A stretch of 64,000 nucleotides of DNA from QVMM01 sp047030855. GTDB lineage: Bacteria > Bacteroidota > Bacteroidia > Bacteroidales > Dysgonomonadaceae. Below are positions 16,176-26,420 of the stretch, piece after piece; within the stretch, counting starts at the first letter, position 1, and the number at the start of each line of letters is the position of its first letter. The notes below the pieces were generated by a model. That model saw only the letters and a program-made list of their open reading frames with translations, did not search any database and was not told the origin of the DNA. The DNA is taken from contig JBKYIJ010000009.1 of assembly GCA_047030855.1 (NCBI GenBank), positions 1-64,000 of the forward strand. The letters run 5' to 3'. The translations under genes and the position numbers were made by a program.

Positions 16176-18527
16176 TTAGTTTTTATATCCGTAGGTCCTT
16201 CCATAGCCATATTTATAATTGCCATCTAAGGAAGAGCCATTGAATACTATATATAAATTATTTAATTTATTTTCTTCTTCTTGTAAATTAATGAATGCAA
16301 TAGCATTCTTAGGAGTTACATTTTCGCGAACAACATACAAGGATATGTCTACAAACTCACTTACCATATATGTATCAGAGACCGATCCAACCGGAGCTGT
16401 ATCCAAGATTACAATATCATAATTTTTTTTAGCCTCAGATAGTAAAGTTTTTAATTTCGGAGACATTAATAGCTCATTTGGATTAGGCGGAATTGTTCCC
16501 GATATAATTACGTCTAAATTATATTCTTTCTCAGTAACAGTATTAATATATTTTTTCCAGTCTGAATCAGAATCAATAAGATAGTCCGTTAATCCTAACT
16601 TTCCATCTAAATCTAAATAAACTTTCAGTTTAGGTATACGAATATCCGCACCGATCAACAAAACAGATTTACCTGCCATTATATAGCTAAATGCAAGGTT
16701 TATGCTTATAAAAGTTTTTCCTTCACCGGGCATTGTCGATGTAACTAATATCGCCTTATTATATTCATGCTTAAAAATAAAATTCAAATTATTACGTAAC
16801 GATCTGAACATTTCAACAATAGCTCCATTCGAATTATTCAGAACAACAATATTTGTATCATCTTTACTGCTGTTTTTACATATTTCACCTACAATATCAA
16901 CATTAGATAATTGTTCAAGTTCGACTCTATTGCTTACTTTAGTCTTAAATAATTTTATCAGATATATTAGAATTATCGGAAGAGCTATTCCTAAAATAAA
17001 CACTGCTAATAATATAATCTTAGATTTCGGAGAAACAGCATCAAGAGTTTCTCGTGGTGATGTAATTACACGAGCTTTTTCAGCGGAAGAAGCTATCGAA
17101 ATATTTGTCTCTTCCCGTTTTTGCATAAGAAACAAAAACAAACTTTCTTTTATTTGTTGTTGCCTCACCTTTTCCAGTAGACCTCTCTCTTGTTGCGGAA
17201 CGGATTGTATACGAGATTGGGTTACCCTTATTTGTTTTTCAATATCTTGTTTTGTAAGAATATAAGCTTGTTTTGTATTTTTCAGTGAAGTTGATATTGC
17301 CATTTTAGTATTGTCAACTTCTGCTAAAATTTTTTTACGGGATGGGTTATCTTCTCCCGTATTTTTCATTAATAAATCATTCCTTAAGAGCTTATCATTA
17401 TATTCTATAATAATTTTTGATAAGGCAGGATCCGTTATTTCCAGATTTGGAATAAGAGCATATTTGTTTACAGGATTATTGATGAAATTCTCTATTAAAG
17501 ATAGTATATTAATTTGTGTTTCTAATTCAATCAGACGATGTTCATTATCCCCGGATTGTTCAACAAAAAGCTTCGCTTCCGAACTTAAATCCGTAATTTT
17601 ATTTTTTTGCTTATAATCAACAACATCTTCTTCCGCATCACCTAATTCTCTGGATATTTCTTTTAGACGATCGTTAATAAAAAGGGATGTTTTATATGCA
17701 ACCTGATTATTAACTCTGTTATTCAACTCATTATATTGCTTAACTAATTCTTTTAAAATTACAGCTCCTTTATTCACATTTTCTGTTTCCAATGATATGT
17801 TTAGAACAGAGGAGTATTTTGTTGTAGAATTAATTAACAATTTGGATACAAGAGCATTTACAGTAGTTGTCCGAGTATTAATAAGAATATAATATTTTTC
17901 AGATTCTTTTATTTTTTCATCTGTAAGCTTGATGCTTAATACACCAGCCGAATCTGGCAAGTTTATCAATGCCGGCATACCGGATATTTCTTCCTTTATC
18001 TCAATATTATCGCCTTCAACCGATCTCAAAGTTCCGTTCAATAAATACTTTGAATTTGTTTTAGATATATGAAATTTTAATGAGATTTTCTTATTAACAG
18101 AACCATCGCTTGTCAATACATTTACAGAAAATGGAGATTTATCATAGATTTCAATATCGCGTAATTTGTTTCTCTTATAATAAGATACATTTAAGCCTAA
18201 CGAATCGACAACTTGTCCAATTAAATCGGGAGAAGTAAGAATAGCAATTTCATTGTCTATATTGTTAGTAGTTTGCATAAGCCCTAAAGCCTCTAAATTA
18301 AAGTCAGCTGTTCCTGAGCTTTTATTCTCGCCTTCATTTAGTAATATAGATAAGGACTGCTTATATTCTAATTTTGAAGTAGCTATTATTATTATTCCTA
18401 TCAACAAAAACAGGGCTATTGATATAACAAACCACTTCCAATAACGGACATATTCGAAAATCACATCAGTTATCGTTAATTGATCTTCATTTGACCAATC
18501 ATTTTCTTTGCTTATTTTTTTCTGCAT
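16176..18527 (-). CDS. Wzc-type polysaccharide biosynthesis tyrosine autokinase
   Basis: 783 aa inner-membrane protein. A Wzz-like chain-length domain begins with a transmembrane helix at about 35-55. A long periplasmic coiled-coil part carries the GNVR region, and a second helix lies at about 505-527. The cytoplasmic BY-kinase domain has Walker A TMPGEGKTFISINLA (about 598-612), Walker A' LLIGADIRIPKL and Walker B VILDTAPVG. The C-terminus is tyrosine-rich (YKYGYGRTYGYKN), the usual autophosphorylation cluster. It works with the Wza-type exporter encoded 4 bases upstream to assemble and export capsule or exopolysaccharide. Its stop codon is three bases from the 5' end of ssrA. No glycosyltransferases are nearby. 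Confidence 0.92.
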   Translation of the reverse strand: MQKKISKENDWSNEDQLTITDVIFEYVRYWKWFVISIALFLLIGIIIIATSKLEYKQSLSILLNEGENKSSGTADFNLEALGLMQTTNNIDNEIAILTSPDLIGQVVDSLGLNVSYYKRNKLRDIEIYDKSPFSVNVLTSDGSVNKKISLKFHISKTNSKYLLNGTLRSVEGDNIEIKEEISGMPALINLPDSAGVLSIKLTDEKIKESEKYYILINTRTTTVNALVSKLLINSTTKYSSVLNISLETENVNKGAVILKELVKQYNELNNRVNNQVAYKTSLFINDRLKEISRELGDAEEDVVDYKQKNKITDLSSEAKLFVEQSGDNEHRLIELETQINILSLIENFINNPVNKYALIPNLEITDPALSKIIIEYNDKLLRNDLLMKNTGEDNPSRKKILAEVDNTKMAISTSLKNTKQAYILTKQDIEKQIRVTQSRIQSVPQQERGLLEKVRQQQIKESLFLFLMQKREETNISIASSAEKARVITSPRETLDAVSPKSKIILLAVFILGIALPIILIYLIKLFKTKVSNRVELEQLSNVDIVGEICKNSSKDDTNIVVLNNSNGAIVEMFRSLRNNLNFIFKHEYNKAILVTSTMPGEGKTFISINLAFSYIMAGKSVLLIGADIRIPKLKVYLDLDGKLGLTDYLIDSDSDWKKYINTVTEKEYNLDVIISGTIPPNPNELLMSPKLKTLLSEAKKNYDIVILDTAPVGSVSDTYMVSEFVDISLYVVRENVTPKNAIAFINLQEEENKLNNLYIVFNGSSLDGNYKYGYGRTYGYKN

Positions 18528-18531
18528 AATT

Positions 18532-19350
18532 TTATCTCGTGATAATGGCTATAACTGAAATGACTATTGATAAAGCAGACAAACTAATAGATTCAAATGT
18601 ACCGAAGCGCGAATTATTACCTTTTGCCTTATTTGTCTCAACATACAGTTTATCGTTCTGTTGAAGATAGAATATATCTTTATTTAAAACCAAGTCACTA
18701 TTTTGTAGATTAATCCTATGCAATTCTATTTCTCCGGTATCTTTCAAACGCATTAAAAGAACATTGTCGCGTTTTCCGTATATAGTCATATCTCCGGCTG
18801 AAGCCAATGCATCAAAAATAGTCATTTGTCCATTTTCAGATTTATAAACGCCCGGACGCGCCACTTCTCCTAACACCGAAATCTTAAAATCTAAAAACCT
18901 TATATTTACAATTGGCTTTTCAGATATATATTTTGGATATATTAGAGATGCAACGTAATCCTCCGCTTCCTGCAAAGACATGCCGGCAAGTTTAAGTTCA
19001 CCTAATATAGGAAAATCAATATATCCTTTATTATTAACTAAATAATTCTGTAAACTCCCCGATTGAGCTTCTGCCCGAGATATATTCGTTTGGACAGAAT
19101 TGCTGTTTTCTCTTGAAACCACAGGTAAATTAAAATCTGTTGCGGCTCCTGTTATTGTTGAATTTACGGTGATGCTCAATATATCATTTGGCATTATTTT
19201 GGCTTCATGCCCTCCGACAGTAGACAATAATTGCTGTTGTGTAAGTTTGTCCGAATCCTTCATGTATGGCAAATCCTTATACCCATTACAAGAAGAAAAA
19301 TAGCATAACATCAATACGAAAAATGCCGCTAAATTAATCTTTCTGTTCAT
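18532..19350 (-). CDS. Polysaccharide export outer-membrane lipoprotein (Wza/BexD type)
   Basis: 272 aa. A lipoprotein signal (LMLCYFSSCNGYKDL) puts the lipid on Cys near residue 21. The Poly_export domain (about 50-130, IMPNDILSITVNS) and an SLBB segment (about 155-215, VLGEVARPGVYKSENGQMTIFDALASAGD) follow. A hydrophobic C-terminal helix (about 250-270) ends the protein, as in many Bacteroidetes members. It forms the export channel for the polysaccharide polymerised with Wzc. First gene of a two-gene operon with the kinase gene 4 bases downstream. Confidence 0.92.
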   Translation of the reverse strand: MNRKINLAAFFVLMLCYFSSCNGYKDLPYMKDSDKLTQQQLLSTVGGHEAKIMPNDILSITVNSTITGAATDFNLPVVSRENSNSVQTNISRAEAQSGSLQNYLVNNKGYIDFPILGELKLAGMSLQEAEDYVASLIYPKYISEKPIVNIRFLDFKISVLGEVARPGVYKSENGQMTIFDALASAGDMTIYGKRDNVLLMRLKDTGEIELHRINLQNSDLVLNKDIFYLQQNDKLYVETNKAKGNNSRFGTFESISLSALSIVISVIAIITR

Positions 19351-19373
19351 TGTAAATTTGTATTTTGACCTCT

Positions 19374-19406
19374 TAAATATATAAAATCAATATATTTTTG
19401 ACCAAA
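19374..19406 (-). promoter_or_regulatory. Promoter of the wza-wzc operon
   Basis: On the minus strand TTTGG (19406-19402) stands 20 bases before TATATTTA (19381-19374), close to the Bacteroidota consensus TTTG / TAnnTTTG, and 24 bases ahead of the ATG. Confidence 0.55.
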
Positions 19407-19497
19407 TTAATCTAATCTTGTTACTAATATAAAACAATCTTATTAATAAAAAAGCACTTAACAATCCTTCTATTGCAAGTGCCCTCCTAATAATGCG

Positions 19498-19571
19498 TGA
19501 CCCCGACAGGATTCAAACCTGTAACCTTCTGATCCGTAGTCAGATGCTCTATTCAGTTGAGCCACGGGGCC
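19498..19571 (-). tRNA. tRNA-Arg(ACG)
   Basis: 74 bases. The acceptor stem GGCCCCG/CGGGGTC ends in discriminator A with no encoded CCA. The anticodon loop is CTACGGA with anticodon ACG, and the T arm is ACAGG-TTTGAAT-CCTGT. It reads CGN arginine codons after A34-to-inosine editing. A plus-strand frame at 19493-19678 is a shadow of this tRNA. Confidence 0.95.
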
Positions 19572-19821
19572 TTGTTTATTTGCGTGTGCAAATGTACATC
19601 ACATTTTTTTATTACACAAATACTGTAACATGTTTTTTTAATTATTCTAATACTCTAAATCTTTTTTATATATTATAAATATCTCATTTATAGATTATTG
19701 AAAGTGATTTATCAGAAAAACCGATAAACACGGTATTTTCTTATGCAACGCAATGTATTTGACAATTTATTTTTTTAACTACATTTACGCGATTAATTTT
19801 AATTAAACCTAAGAAGAAAAT

Positions 19822-21520
19822 ATGAAAAAGAAAATTATTTTTTCAATATTTTTAATTCTATTCTTAATCGGGTATAGTACAACTTCATCTTACGCCCAAA
19901 AAAAGAAGGATACAAAACCAACCGTTCCGACAAAAGAAATATCCATAGATACTGTCAAAATAGACTACTCGAAAAGAAAAGCCCCCATAGTCCCATTTCA
20001 GGATACCCTTTTTTTTATATATGGTAACATTGGATCAATTACTCCTCAGCAGCGTGCAAAATCAATAGAGGAAAATATTAAAATATTGGAAGAAGACATA
20101 TTATTCGATGCAGATTCTTTAAAAATAGAGATCGACGGAGGAATATATCTTATCACTTATTACGGAAAAACCATTATCGGCATAACCGATCCACAGGCGG
20201 AAGTATTAAAGAAAACAAAGGCGGAAATAGCAAAAGAATACCTCGAAATTATCGTTCACTCGATAGAAAAAGAACGGGCTCAGGGAAGTTGGCAAAACAT
20301 ACTGAAACAGGTAGGACTTTCTCTGCTGATTCTTATCATAACCTTCTTCTGTTTGAAATATATGAATATCGGATATAAAAAACTAAGGATATTCATAAAA
20401 AAGCAGAAAAACAGGGCAATAGATAAATTAACATATATATTGGATGCCGATAAGCAAATTGCAATAGCCTTATTTTTGCTGAAAATTATCAGAATCATTG
20501 TCATAATCATTATTCTGTACCTTTGCCTATACGCTTTTTTCAGCCTCTTTCCCGAAACGAAATGGCTTGCAGATACACTTATCGGATACATTATATCACC
20601 TCTGAAAAGCGCGCTTGTTGCCGTCCGAAATTTTATTCCCGACCTCTTTTCAATCATCGTTATATTCGTCCTATTCAAGTTTCTCATAAAAGGAATAAAG
20701 GTAATCGCCGATAAAATAAGCGAAGGATCCATGGTGGTAAACGGATTTTATCCCGATTGGGCTATGCCGACATTCAGCATCATAAAAGTTATACTCTACA
20801 TTTTTATGGTTATCCTGATATTTCCCCATTTACCGGGTTCTAACTCACCGGCTTTTCAGGGAATATCCGTTTTTCTGGGAGTTTTGTTTTCACTGGGATC
20901 CACATCTGTGATAGCTAATATCGTTTCAGGAATTGTAATTACCTATATGCGTCCATTCAAATTGGGAGACAGAATAAAAATGGGAGAATTTTTAGGAAAC
21001 GTTATCGAAAAAACGCCATTGGTTACACGTTTAAAAACGCCAAAAAATGAAATTATAACAATACCGAACGGCACTATTATGAGTGCCCAGACAGTAAAAC
21101 TATACCCATTCGGCTGAAGAATACGGACTGATTTTGTACACAACCGTTACTATGGGATATGATATCCCGTGGCGAAGAGTCCATGAACTTCTGATAGAAG
21201 CAGGATTAAATACGCCCAATGTGCTTAGTGATCCGAAACCGTTTGTTCTGCAACTTGCTCTCGATGATTTTTATGTTGAATACCAAATAAACATATATAC
21301 AAAAGAAGCCAACGATATGGCAAACATATATTCGAACCTTAATAAAAATGTGCAGGATGTGTTCAACAGAGAAGGTATAGAACTGTTATCTCCGCATTAC
21401 AGAGCCCAACGCGACGGAAGCGACATTAATATGCCAAAAGAATATATTAATGAAAACAAACCAAGAACATCACCTTTTAATATGAGGGTGCATATAACAA
21501 AAGATGATAACGAAAAATAA
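19822..21520 (+). CDS. MscS-family mechanosensitive channel, frame broken near 21096
   Basis: About 565 aa if mended. A signal peptide (1-25) precedes a periplasmic domain. Hydrophobic helices follow at about 165-185, 220-245, 275-295, 325-345 and 355-385, the last being the pore helix before GDRIKMGEFLGNVIEKTPLVTRL and TIPNGTIMSAQTV. The first frame ends at 21117 with LYPFG. The continuation in the next frame reads NYTHSAEEYGLILYTTVTMGYDIPW, the usual beta-domain to C-domain junction. The shift lies within GTAAAAC (21094-21100), with one A too many. Probably an intact channel with a sequence error. Releases solutes on hypo-osmotic shock. Confidence 0.85.
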
Positions 21521-21533
21521 TTTGTCTATTATT

Positions 21534-22778
21534 CTATTCCAGTTTATGAATTACTAATCCTGATCGGAGTTTGGGTTCGAACCAAGTTGTTTTGGGAGGC
21601 ATAATGTTGCCCGAATCGGCTATATCCATTAACTGCTTCATTGTGACAGGATATAAGGCTATTGCCAATTTCATTTCCCCGTTGTCAACTCGTTTTTTCA
21701 ATTCCCCAAGCCCGCGTATTCCACCGACAAAATCAATTCTCTTATCGGTCCGCAAATCTTTTATACCCAATATTTCATCCAAAATATATTTAGACGAAAT
21801 CGTTACGTCCAGCACTCCTATCGGATCGTTATCGTCATAAGTATCCTCTTTTGCAACAAGGATGTAACATTTACCGTTCAGGTAGATCGAAAATTCGTGA
21901 AGTTTGCGTGGCGAAACTATTTCGCCTCCTTTTTCTTCAATGGTAAAATGTTTTTCCAGTTTCTTCAAAAATTCTTCCTCCGACAATCCGTTCAAATCTT
22001 TCACAACCCTGTTATAGTCAATGATAGTCAGTTGTTTATCAGGGAAACAGACAGCCATAAAATAATTATACTCTTCGTCACCTCTGTGGTCAGTATTTTG
22101 TTTTGCCTTTTCAGCCCCAACCAATGCGGCTGCCGCCGAACGATGATGCCCGTCTGCTATGTATAAATGAGGAATGTCAGAAAATATGTCAGTTATTTGA
22201 CTGATTATTTTCTTATCGTTTACTATCCAGAAGCAGTGTTCTACACCGTCTTTTGCCGTAAAATCATATTCAGGGGCTTGGGCAGTAATTTGAGTTACTA
22301 TTTCATCCAGATCTTTTCTTTCGGGATAAGCGAAAAAGACAGGTTCTATGTTCGCATTGTTTATTCTGACGTGCTTCATCCGATCCTCTTCCTTGTCTTT
22401 CCGTGTCAGTTCATGTTTCTTTATCCTGTCTTTCATATAATCATCCACATGGGCACACACAACCAAGCCGTATTGGGTTCTGCCGTTCATTGTTTGCGCA
22501 TAGATGTAATAATGCTCTTCATCATCCTGCCGTAACCAGCCTTTATTCTGGAACATTTTGAAATTTTCCGCCGCTTTTTCATACACTTTAGGATCATGCT
22601 CATCTGTTCCTGCGGGAAAATCTATTTCGGGTTTTATTATTCTGTACAGAGACTTTTCGTTTCCTTCGGCTTCCTTTCGGGCTTCTTCCGAATTGAGCAC
22701 GTCATAAGGGCGGGATACGATTTCTTCAACCATTTCTTTAGGTGGTCTGACGCCTTTAAAAGGTTTAATTCTTGTCAT
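21534..22778 (-). CDS. DUF1015 family protein
   Basis: 414 aa, soluble. The N-terminus IKPFKGVRPPKEMVEEIVSRPYDVL and the central PHLYIADGHHRSAAAA motif (about residue 200) are diagnostic of DUF1015. In many bacteria the gene lies near serine-biosynthesis genes, and a link to amino-acid metabolism has been proposed but not shown. No such genes lie nearby here. It ends 14 bases from the convergent mscS gene and has its own promoter. Confidence 0.88.
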   Translation of the reverse strand: MTRIKPFKGVRPPKEMVEEIVSRPYDVLNSEEARKEAEGNEKSLYRIIKPEIDFPAGTDEHDPKVYEKAAENFKMFQNKGWLRQDDEEHYYIYAQTMNGRTQYGLVVCAHVDDYMKDRIKKHELTRKDKEEDRMKHVRINNANIEPVFFAYPERKDLDEIVTQITAQAPEYDFTAKDGVEHCFWIVNDKKIISQITDIFSDIPHLYIADGHHRSAAAALVGAEKAKQNTDHRGDEEYNYFMAVCFPDKQLTIIDYNRVVKDLNGLSEEEFLKKLEKHFTIEEKGGEIVSPRKLHEFSIYLNGKCYILVAKEDTYDDNDPIGVLDVTISSKYILDEILGIKDLRTDKRIDFVGGIRGLGELKKRVDNGEMKLAIALYPVTMKQLMDIADSGNIMPPKTTWFEPKLRSGLVIHKLE

Positions 22779-22805
22779 GGCATTATCTGTTTAGTAAGGT
22801 TTATA

Positions 22806-22836
22806 CAAATATATTTTTATTTGACATTAAAACAAT
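22806..22836 (-). promoter_or_regulatory. Promoter of the DUF1015 gene
   Basis: Minus strand: TATATTTG at 22813-22806, a perfect -7 element, with ATTG 19 bases upstream in place of the -33 TTTG. Confidence 0.55.
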
Positions 22837-22970
22837 GCTTATCTGCTTAAATTTTTACATTATTTATGAGCAAAATATTATATTAATCTCCGTAATCTTG
22901 TATATAAACATAATTTCCGTTACTTTTTGATATAATTGACTGTTGTTTTTATGAGATAAACATAAAACTA

Positions 22971-22978
22971 TATATTTG
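22971..22978 (+). promoter_or_regulatory. -7 element TATATTTG
   Basis: Perfect TAnnTTTG match 36 bases before the DUF3943 gene start; no good -33 box. Confidence 0.5.
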
Positions 22979-23014
22979 TATCTTCATTTTTTTATTAAAC
23001 TATTCTGTTAACGA

Positions 23015-24505
23015 ATGAAAAAGAGCATACCTGTTCTATTGTTGTTATTGCTTTTTCAGATACAAGCATATTCCCAGTTCAATATGCGGCATTTGTCCGT
23101 CAAACCTCAAAACCCCGATACCGCAGACATTTCTTATTATGCCGATAAAAAAAACGGATGGAGAGCCGCAGGTATTATTACAGGAATCAATCTGGGCGTA
23201 TGGGCTTTTGATAGGTACATACAGAAGGCTGACTTTGCGTATATCAGCATAAATACGATAAAAGATAATTTGAATAACGGATTTGTCTGGGACAACGATC
23301 AAATGGGAACAAACATGTTTCTTCATCCCTATCATGGGAATCTCTATTTTAACAGTGCCCGATCGAACGGATACAACTATTGGGAATCTGGGGCTTTTGC
23401 ATTCGGAGGAAGCCTCATGTGGGAATTGTTCTTAGAAAACGAGAATCCGTCGACAAACGATATTATAGCCACGCCTATCGGCGGGACGATTATCGGGGAA
23501 GTTTTCTATCGAGCATCCGATATGATTCTTGATGACAGAAAAACAGGCAGTAACCGTTTTGGGCGCGAACTTGCTGCTTTTTTAATAACGCCGACCAAAG
23601 GTTTGTCCCGTATCATTACGGGAGATGCTTGGAAAAGGAGATCAACGACAGGGCGTCAGTTTGGAATCCCCGACATCAGCATTGAAGTTTCGGCAGGCAT
23701 TCGTACCATTGAACTTCGTGACGAAGTTTTCGATAAAGGCGTAGGCGCAGTAACGGAACTGACTGTCGAATACGGCGATCGGTTTGAAACGAGCGACGGT
23801 AGTAAACCTTTCGATTATTTTAATTTCCGTTTAAACCTGAATATGCAGGCTTCACAACCCGTTCTGGGGCAAATGAATATTATAGGGCGGCTTTGGGCTA
23901 CGGATGTGGTAGATTCGAAAAAAGATTACCTGAATTTCGGGGTATATCAGCATTTCGACTACTATGATTCGGACACTATATCGTCCGTTACGAATAAAAT
24001 ACCATATAAGTTCGGGACTCCCGCTTCAATAGGCGTCGGATTGATGCACAAAAGCAAACGTTACGCGAATTGGAATTTTGATTCGTTCGCTCACTTAAAT
24101 GCAGTAATATTAGGAGCAACACTCAGCGATCATTATCTTGTCGACAAAAGAAATTATAATCTTGGGAGTGGCTTAAGCTGGCAACTCGGGGCAAACCTGT
24201 CTTATAAGGATATTGTCGGATTATCTTTCTGGTATGAAGGCTATCGGATGTTTACATGGAAAGGTTATCCTGACGGGTATAATCTGGAAATGGCTCTGGA
24301 GGATGAGTTGGATGCTCAAGGAGATAAATCGAGAACGTCATTTAATACAAGCAGTTTGAAACTTGATGCCAAACTTTATAAGAATCTGTACCTGTCTGCT
24401 ATAGGCAGTTTCTTTCGCCGTTCGACAAGATATGACTATGCAGGCTATGGAAATGTCCGGTCAACTACAGGCGAAGGGCGGTTGATGTTAACATATAAAT
24501 TCTAA
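23015..24505 (+). CDS. DUF3943 outer-membrane protein
   Basis: 496 aa with a cleavable signal peptide (about 1-20, ending AYSQ). The N-terminal block has WRAAGIITGINLGVWAFDRYI and DNDQMGTNMFLHPYHGNLYFNSARSNG, the DUF3943 signature. The rest alternates short amphipathic strands rich in aromatic residues and ends in a terminal aromatic (LTYKF), so it is probably an outer-membrane beta-barrel. Function unknown. It stands alone, 88 bases before the phosphohexomutase, which has its own promoter. Confidence 0.85.
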   Translation: MKKSIPVLLLLLLFQIQAYSQFNMRHLSVKPQNPDTADISYYADKKNGWRAAGIITGINLGVWAFDRYIQKADFAYISINTIKDNLNNGFVWDNDQMGTNMFLHPYHGNLYFNSARSNGYNYWESGAFAFGGSLMWELFLENENPSTNDIIATPIGGTIIGEVFYRASDMILDDRKTGSNRFGRELAAFLITPTKGLSRIITGDAWKRRSTTGRQFGIPDISIEVSAGIRTIELRDEVFDKGVGAVTELTVEYGDRFETSDGSKPFDYFNFRLNLNMQASQPVLGQMNIIGRLWATDVVDSKKDYLNFGVYQHFDYYDSDTISSVTNKIPYKFGTPASIGVGLMHKSKRYANWNFDSFAHLNAVILGATLSDHYLVDKRNYNLGSGLSWQLGANLSYKDIVGLSFWYEGYRMFTWKGYPDGYNLEMALEDELDAQGDKSRTSFNTSSLKLDAKLYKNLYLSAIGSFFRRSTRYDYAGYGNVRSTTGEGRLMLTYKF

Positions 24506-24540
24506 AAAATAATGAAATCTATAATTTTTACTGTATAGCA

Positions 24541-24572
24541 TTTCTTCATCAGTAAGAATTAAGTTATATTTG
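24541..24572 (+). promoter_or_regulatory. Promoter of the phosphohexomutase gene
   Basis: TTTC (24541-24544), 20 bases, then TATATTTG (24565-24572), a perfect -7 element 21 bases before the ATG. Confidence 0.6.
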
Positions 24573-24593
24573 TTTTAAATAAAAATTATAATA

Positions 24594-26345
24594 ATGGAAA
24601 ATAACGAATTACTATCTCAGGTGACGGCTAAGGCAAATACTTGGCTCGAAGGAAATTACGATGCGGAAACTAAAGCTGAAGTAAAAAGAATGCTTGACAA
24701 TCCTGACAAAACAGAATTGATAGATGCTTTTTACAAAGATCTTGAATTCGGAACAGGAGGGCTTCGCGGCATTATGGGAGCTGGTTCTAATCGCATGAAT
24801 ATATATACTGTCGGAGCTGCGACTCAGGGATTATCCAACTATCTGTTAAAAGAATTTGCTTCGTTAGATCAAATAAAGGTTGTAATCGGACATGATTGCA
24901 GACACAACAGCAGAAAATTTGCTGAAATAACAGCAGACATATTTACAGCAAACGGAATAAAAGTTTATCTCTTTGAAGATTTAAGACCTACGCCAGAAGT
25001 ATCGTACGCTATAAGAAAATTAGGATGCCAAAGCGGCGTGATGATGACGGCATCTCACAATCCTAAAGAATACAACGGATATAAAGCTTATTGGGATGAC
25101 GGCGCACAGGTAACTCCACCCCATGACAAAAATATTATCGGAGAAGTAAACAAAATAACCGATATTAATACCATTAAATTTAAAGGGAACAAATCTCTTA
25201 TTGAAACAATTGGTAAGGAAATAGACGATATGTTTATACATGACGTAAAAAACATACTGTTGTCGCCCGAATGTGTGAAGAAATATCATGATATAAAAAT
25301 CGTATATACGCCTCTTCATGGCACGGGTGCCGTGATTATGCCGAAAGCTATGGAATACTTTGGGTTCACTAACTTCATGATGGTAAAAGAACAGGCTGTA
25401 ATTGACGGAGATTTCCCTACCGTAAAATCTCCCAACCCGGAAGAGCCTGCAACTATGTCGATGGCTGTAAAGAAAGGACAGGAAGTAGATGCCGATCTGG
25501 TTTTTGCGAGCGATCCCGATGCCGACAGGTTCGGTGCAGCAATCAAAAATGACAAAGGCGAATTTATCCTTTTAAACGGAAATCAGACCATGTTGCTTTT
25601 AGTTTATTACATCGTAACACGCTGGAAAGAACTGGGCAAACTTACAGGAAAAGAATATACAGTCCGTACAATCGTAACAAGTGCTCTTATCCAAACAGTT
25701 TCCGAAAAGAACGGTGTAGAAATGTTCGAATGTTACACAGGTTTTAAATGGATTGCATCTATTATTCGCGAACTGGAAGGAAAAAGGAAATACATCGGTG
25801 GTGGTGAAGAAAGTTTTGGTTTCATGGCCGAAGATTTCGTTCGCGACAAAGACTCTGTTTCCGCAGCAGGTTTGTTCGGTGAAATAATCACTTGGGCAAA
25901 ATCGAAAGGAAAAACACCTTATGAATTATTACAAGACATTTATGTAGAATATGGCTTTTCTAAAGAAAAAGGAATATCGGTTGTTCGTCCGGGACAAACG
26001 GGAGCACAGGAGATAGAAACTATGATGAAGGAGTTCAGAAGCAATCCTTTAAAAGAAATAGCAGGTTCTAAAGTAGTTCTTATCAGAGATTATGCGACTT
26101 TGAAAGCTCAGGATTTCACAACAAACGAGACTTATACTCTCGATATGCCGACAACGTCTAATGTTCTGCAATATTTTACCGAAGATAAAACAAGAGTATC
26201 GATCAGACCTTCCGGAACTGAACCCAAAATTAAATTCTACATAGAAGTTCACAGTAAATTAAATTCAAGAGCTGAATTTGATAAAGTTGACGCTGAAGCG
26301 GAAAGTAGAATAGAAGAAATCTGCAAACAACTGAAAATAAAATAA
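24594..26345 (+). CDS. Phospho-sugar mutase (phosphoglucomutase/phosphomannomutase)
   Basis: 583 aa, the full four-domain alpha-D-phosphohexomutase. The active-site serine loop is TASHNPKEYNGYK (about 147-159) and the metal-binding loop is SDPDADRFGAA (about 305-315). The sugar-binding loop is GGGEESFGFM (about 400-409) and the phosphate-binding loop RPSGTEPKIKFY (about 542-553). It interconverts hexose 1- and 6-phosphates through a bisphosphate intermediate. The length and TASHNPKEYNGYKAYW form match the long PGM-type branch. Single-gene unit with promoter and terminator. Confidence 0.95.
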   Translation: MENNELLSQVTAKANTWLEGNYDAETKAEVKRMLDNPDKTELIDAFYKDLEFGTGGLRGIMGAGSNRMNIYTVGAATQGLSNYLLKEFASLDQIKVVIGHDCRHNSRKFAEITADIFTANGIKVYLFEDLRPTPEVSYAIRKLGCQSGVMMTASHNPKEYNGYKAYWDDGAQVTPPHDKNIIGEVNKITDINTIKFKGNKSLIETIGKEIDDMFIHDVKNILLSPECVKKYHDIKIVYTPLHGTGAVIMPKAMEYFGFTNFMMVKEQAVIDGDFPTVKSPNPEEPATMSMAVKKGQEVDADLVFASDPDADRFGAAIKNDKGEFILLNGNQTMLLLVYYIVTRWKELGKLTGKEYTVRTIVTSALIQTVSEKNGVEMFECYTGFKWIASIIRELEGKRKYIGGGEESFGFMAEDFVRDKDSVSAAGLFGEIITWAKSKGKTPYELLQDIYVEYGFSKEKGISVVRPGQTGAQEIETMMKEFRSNPLKEIAGSKVVLIRDYATLKAQDFTTNETYTLDMPTTSNVLQYFTEDKTRVSIRPSGTEPKIKFYIEVHSKLNSRAEFDKVDAEAESRIEEICKQLKIK

Positions 26346-26366
26346 CATACATTTAACCTTAAAAAG

Positions 26367-26401
26367 AAAAGGATTGTAGAAGTTTCTACAATCCTTTTTT
26401 C
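26367..26401. terminator. Bidirectional terminator between pgm and RRM gene
   Basis: 14-bp stem AAAAGGATTGTAGA/TCTACAATCCTTTT with loop AGTT and a T run; A-rich on the other side, so it serves both convergent genes. Confidence 0.85.
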
Positions 26402-26420
26402 AATTCAATAGAAAAATTGA

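Noticed and set aside
16702..17265. 187-aa plus-strand open frame
   Set aside because: Antisense to the Wzc coding region; cysteine/isoleucine/serine-rich composition with no domain, no start signal.
19493..19678. 61-aa open frame starting RDPDRIQTCNLLIRSQ
   Set aside because: Antisense read of tRNA-Arg, a well-known false protein pattern.
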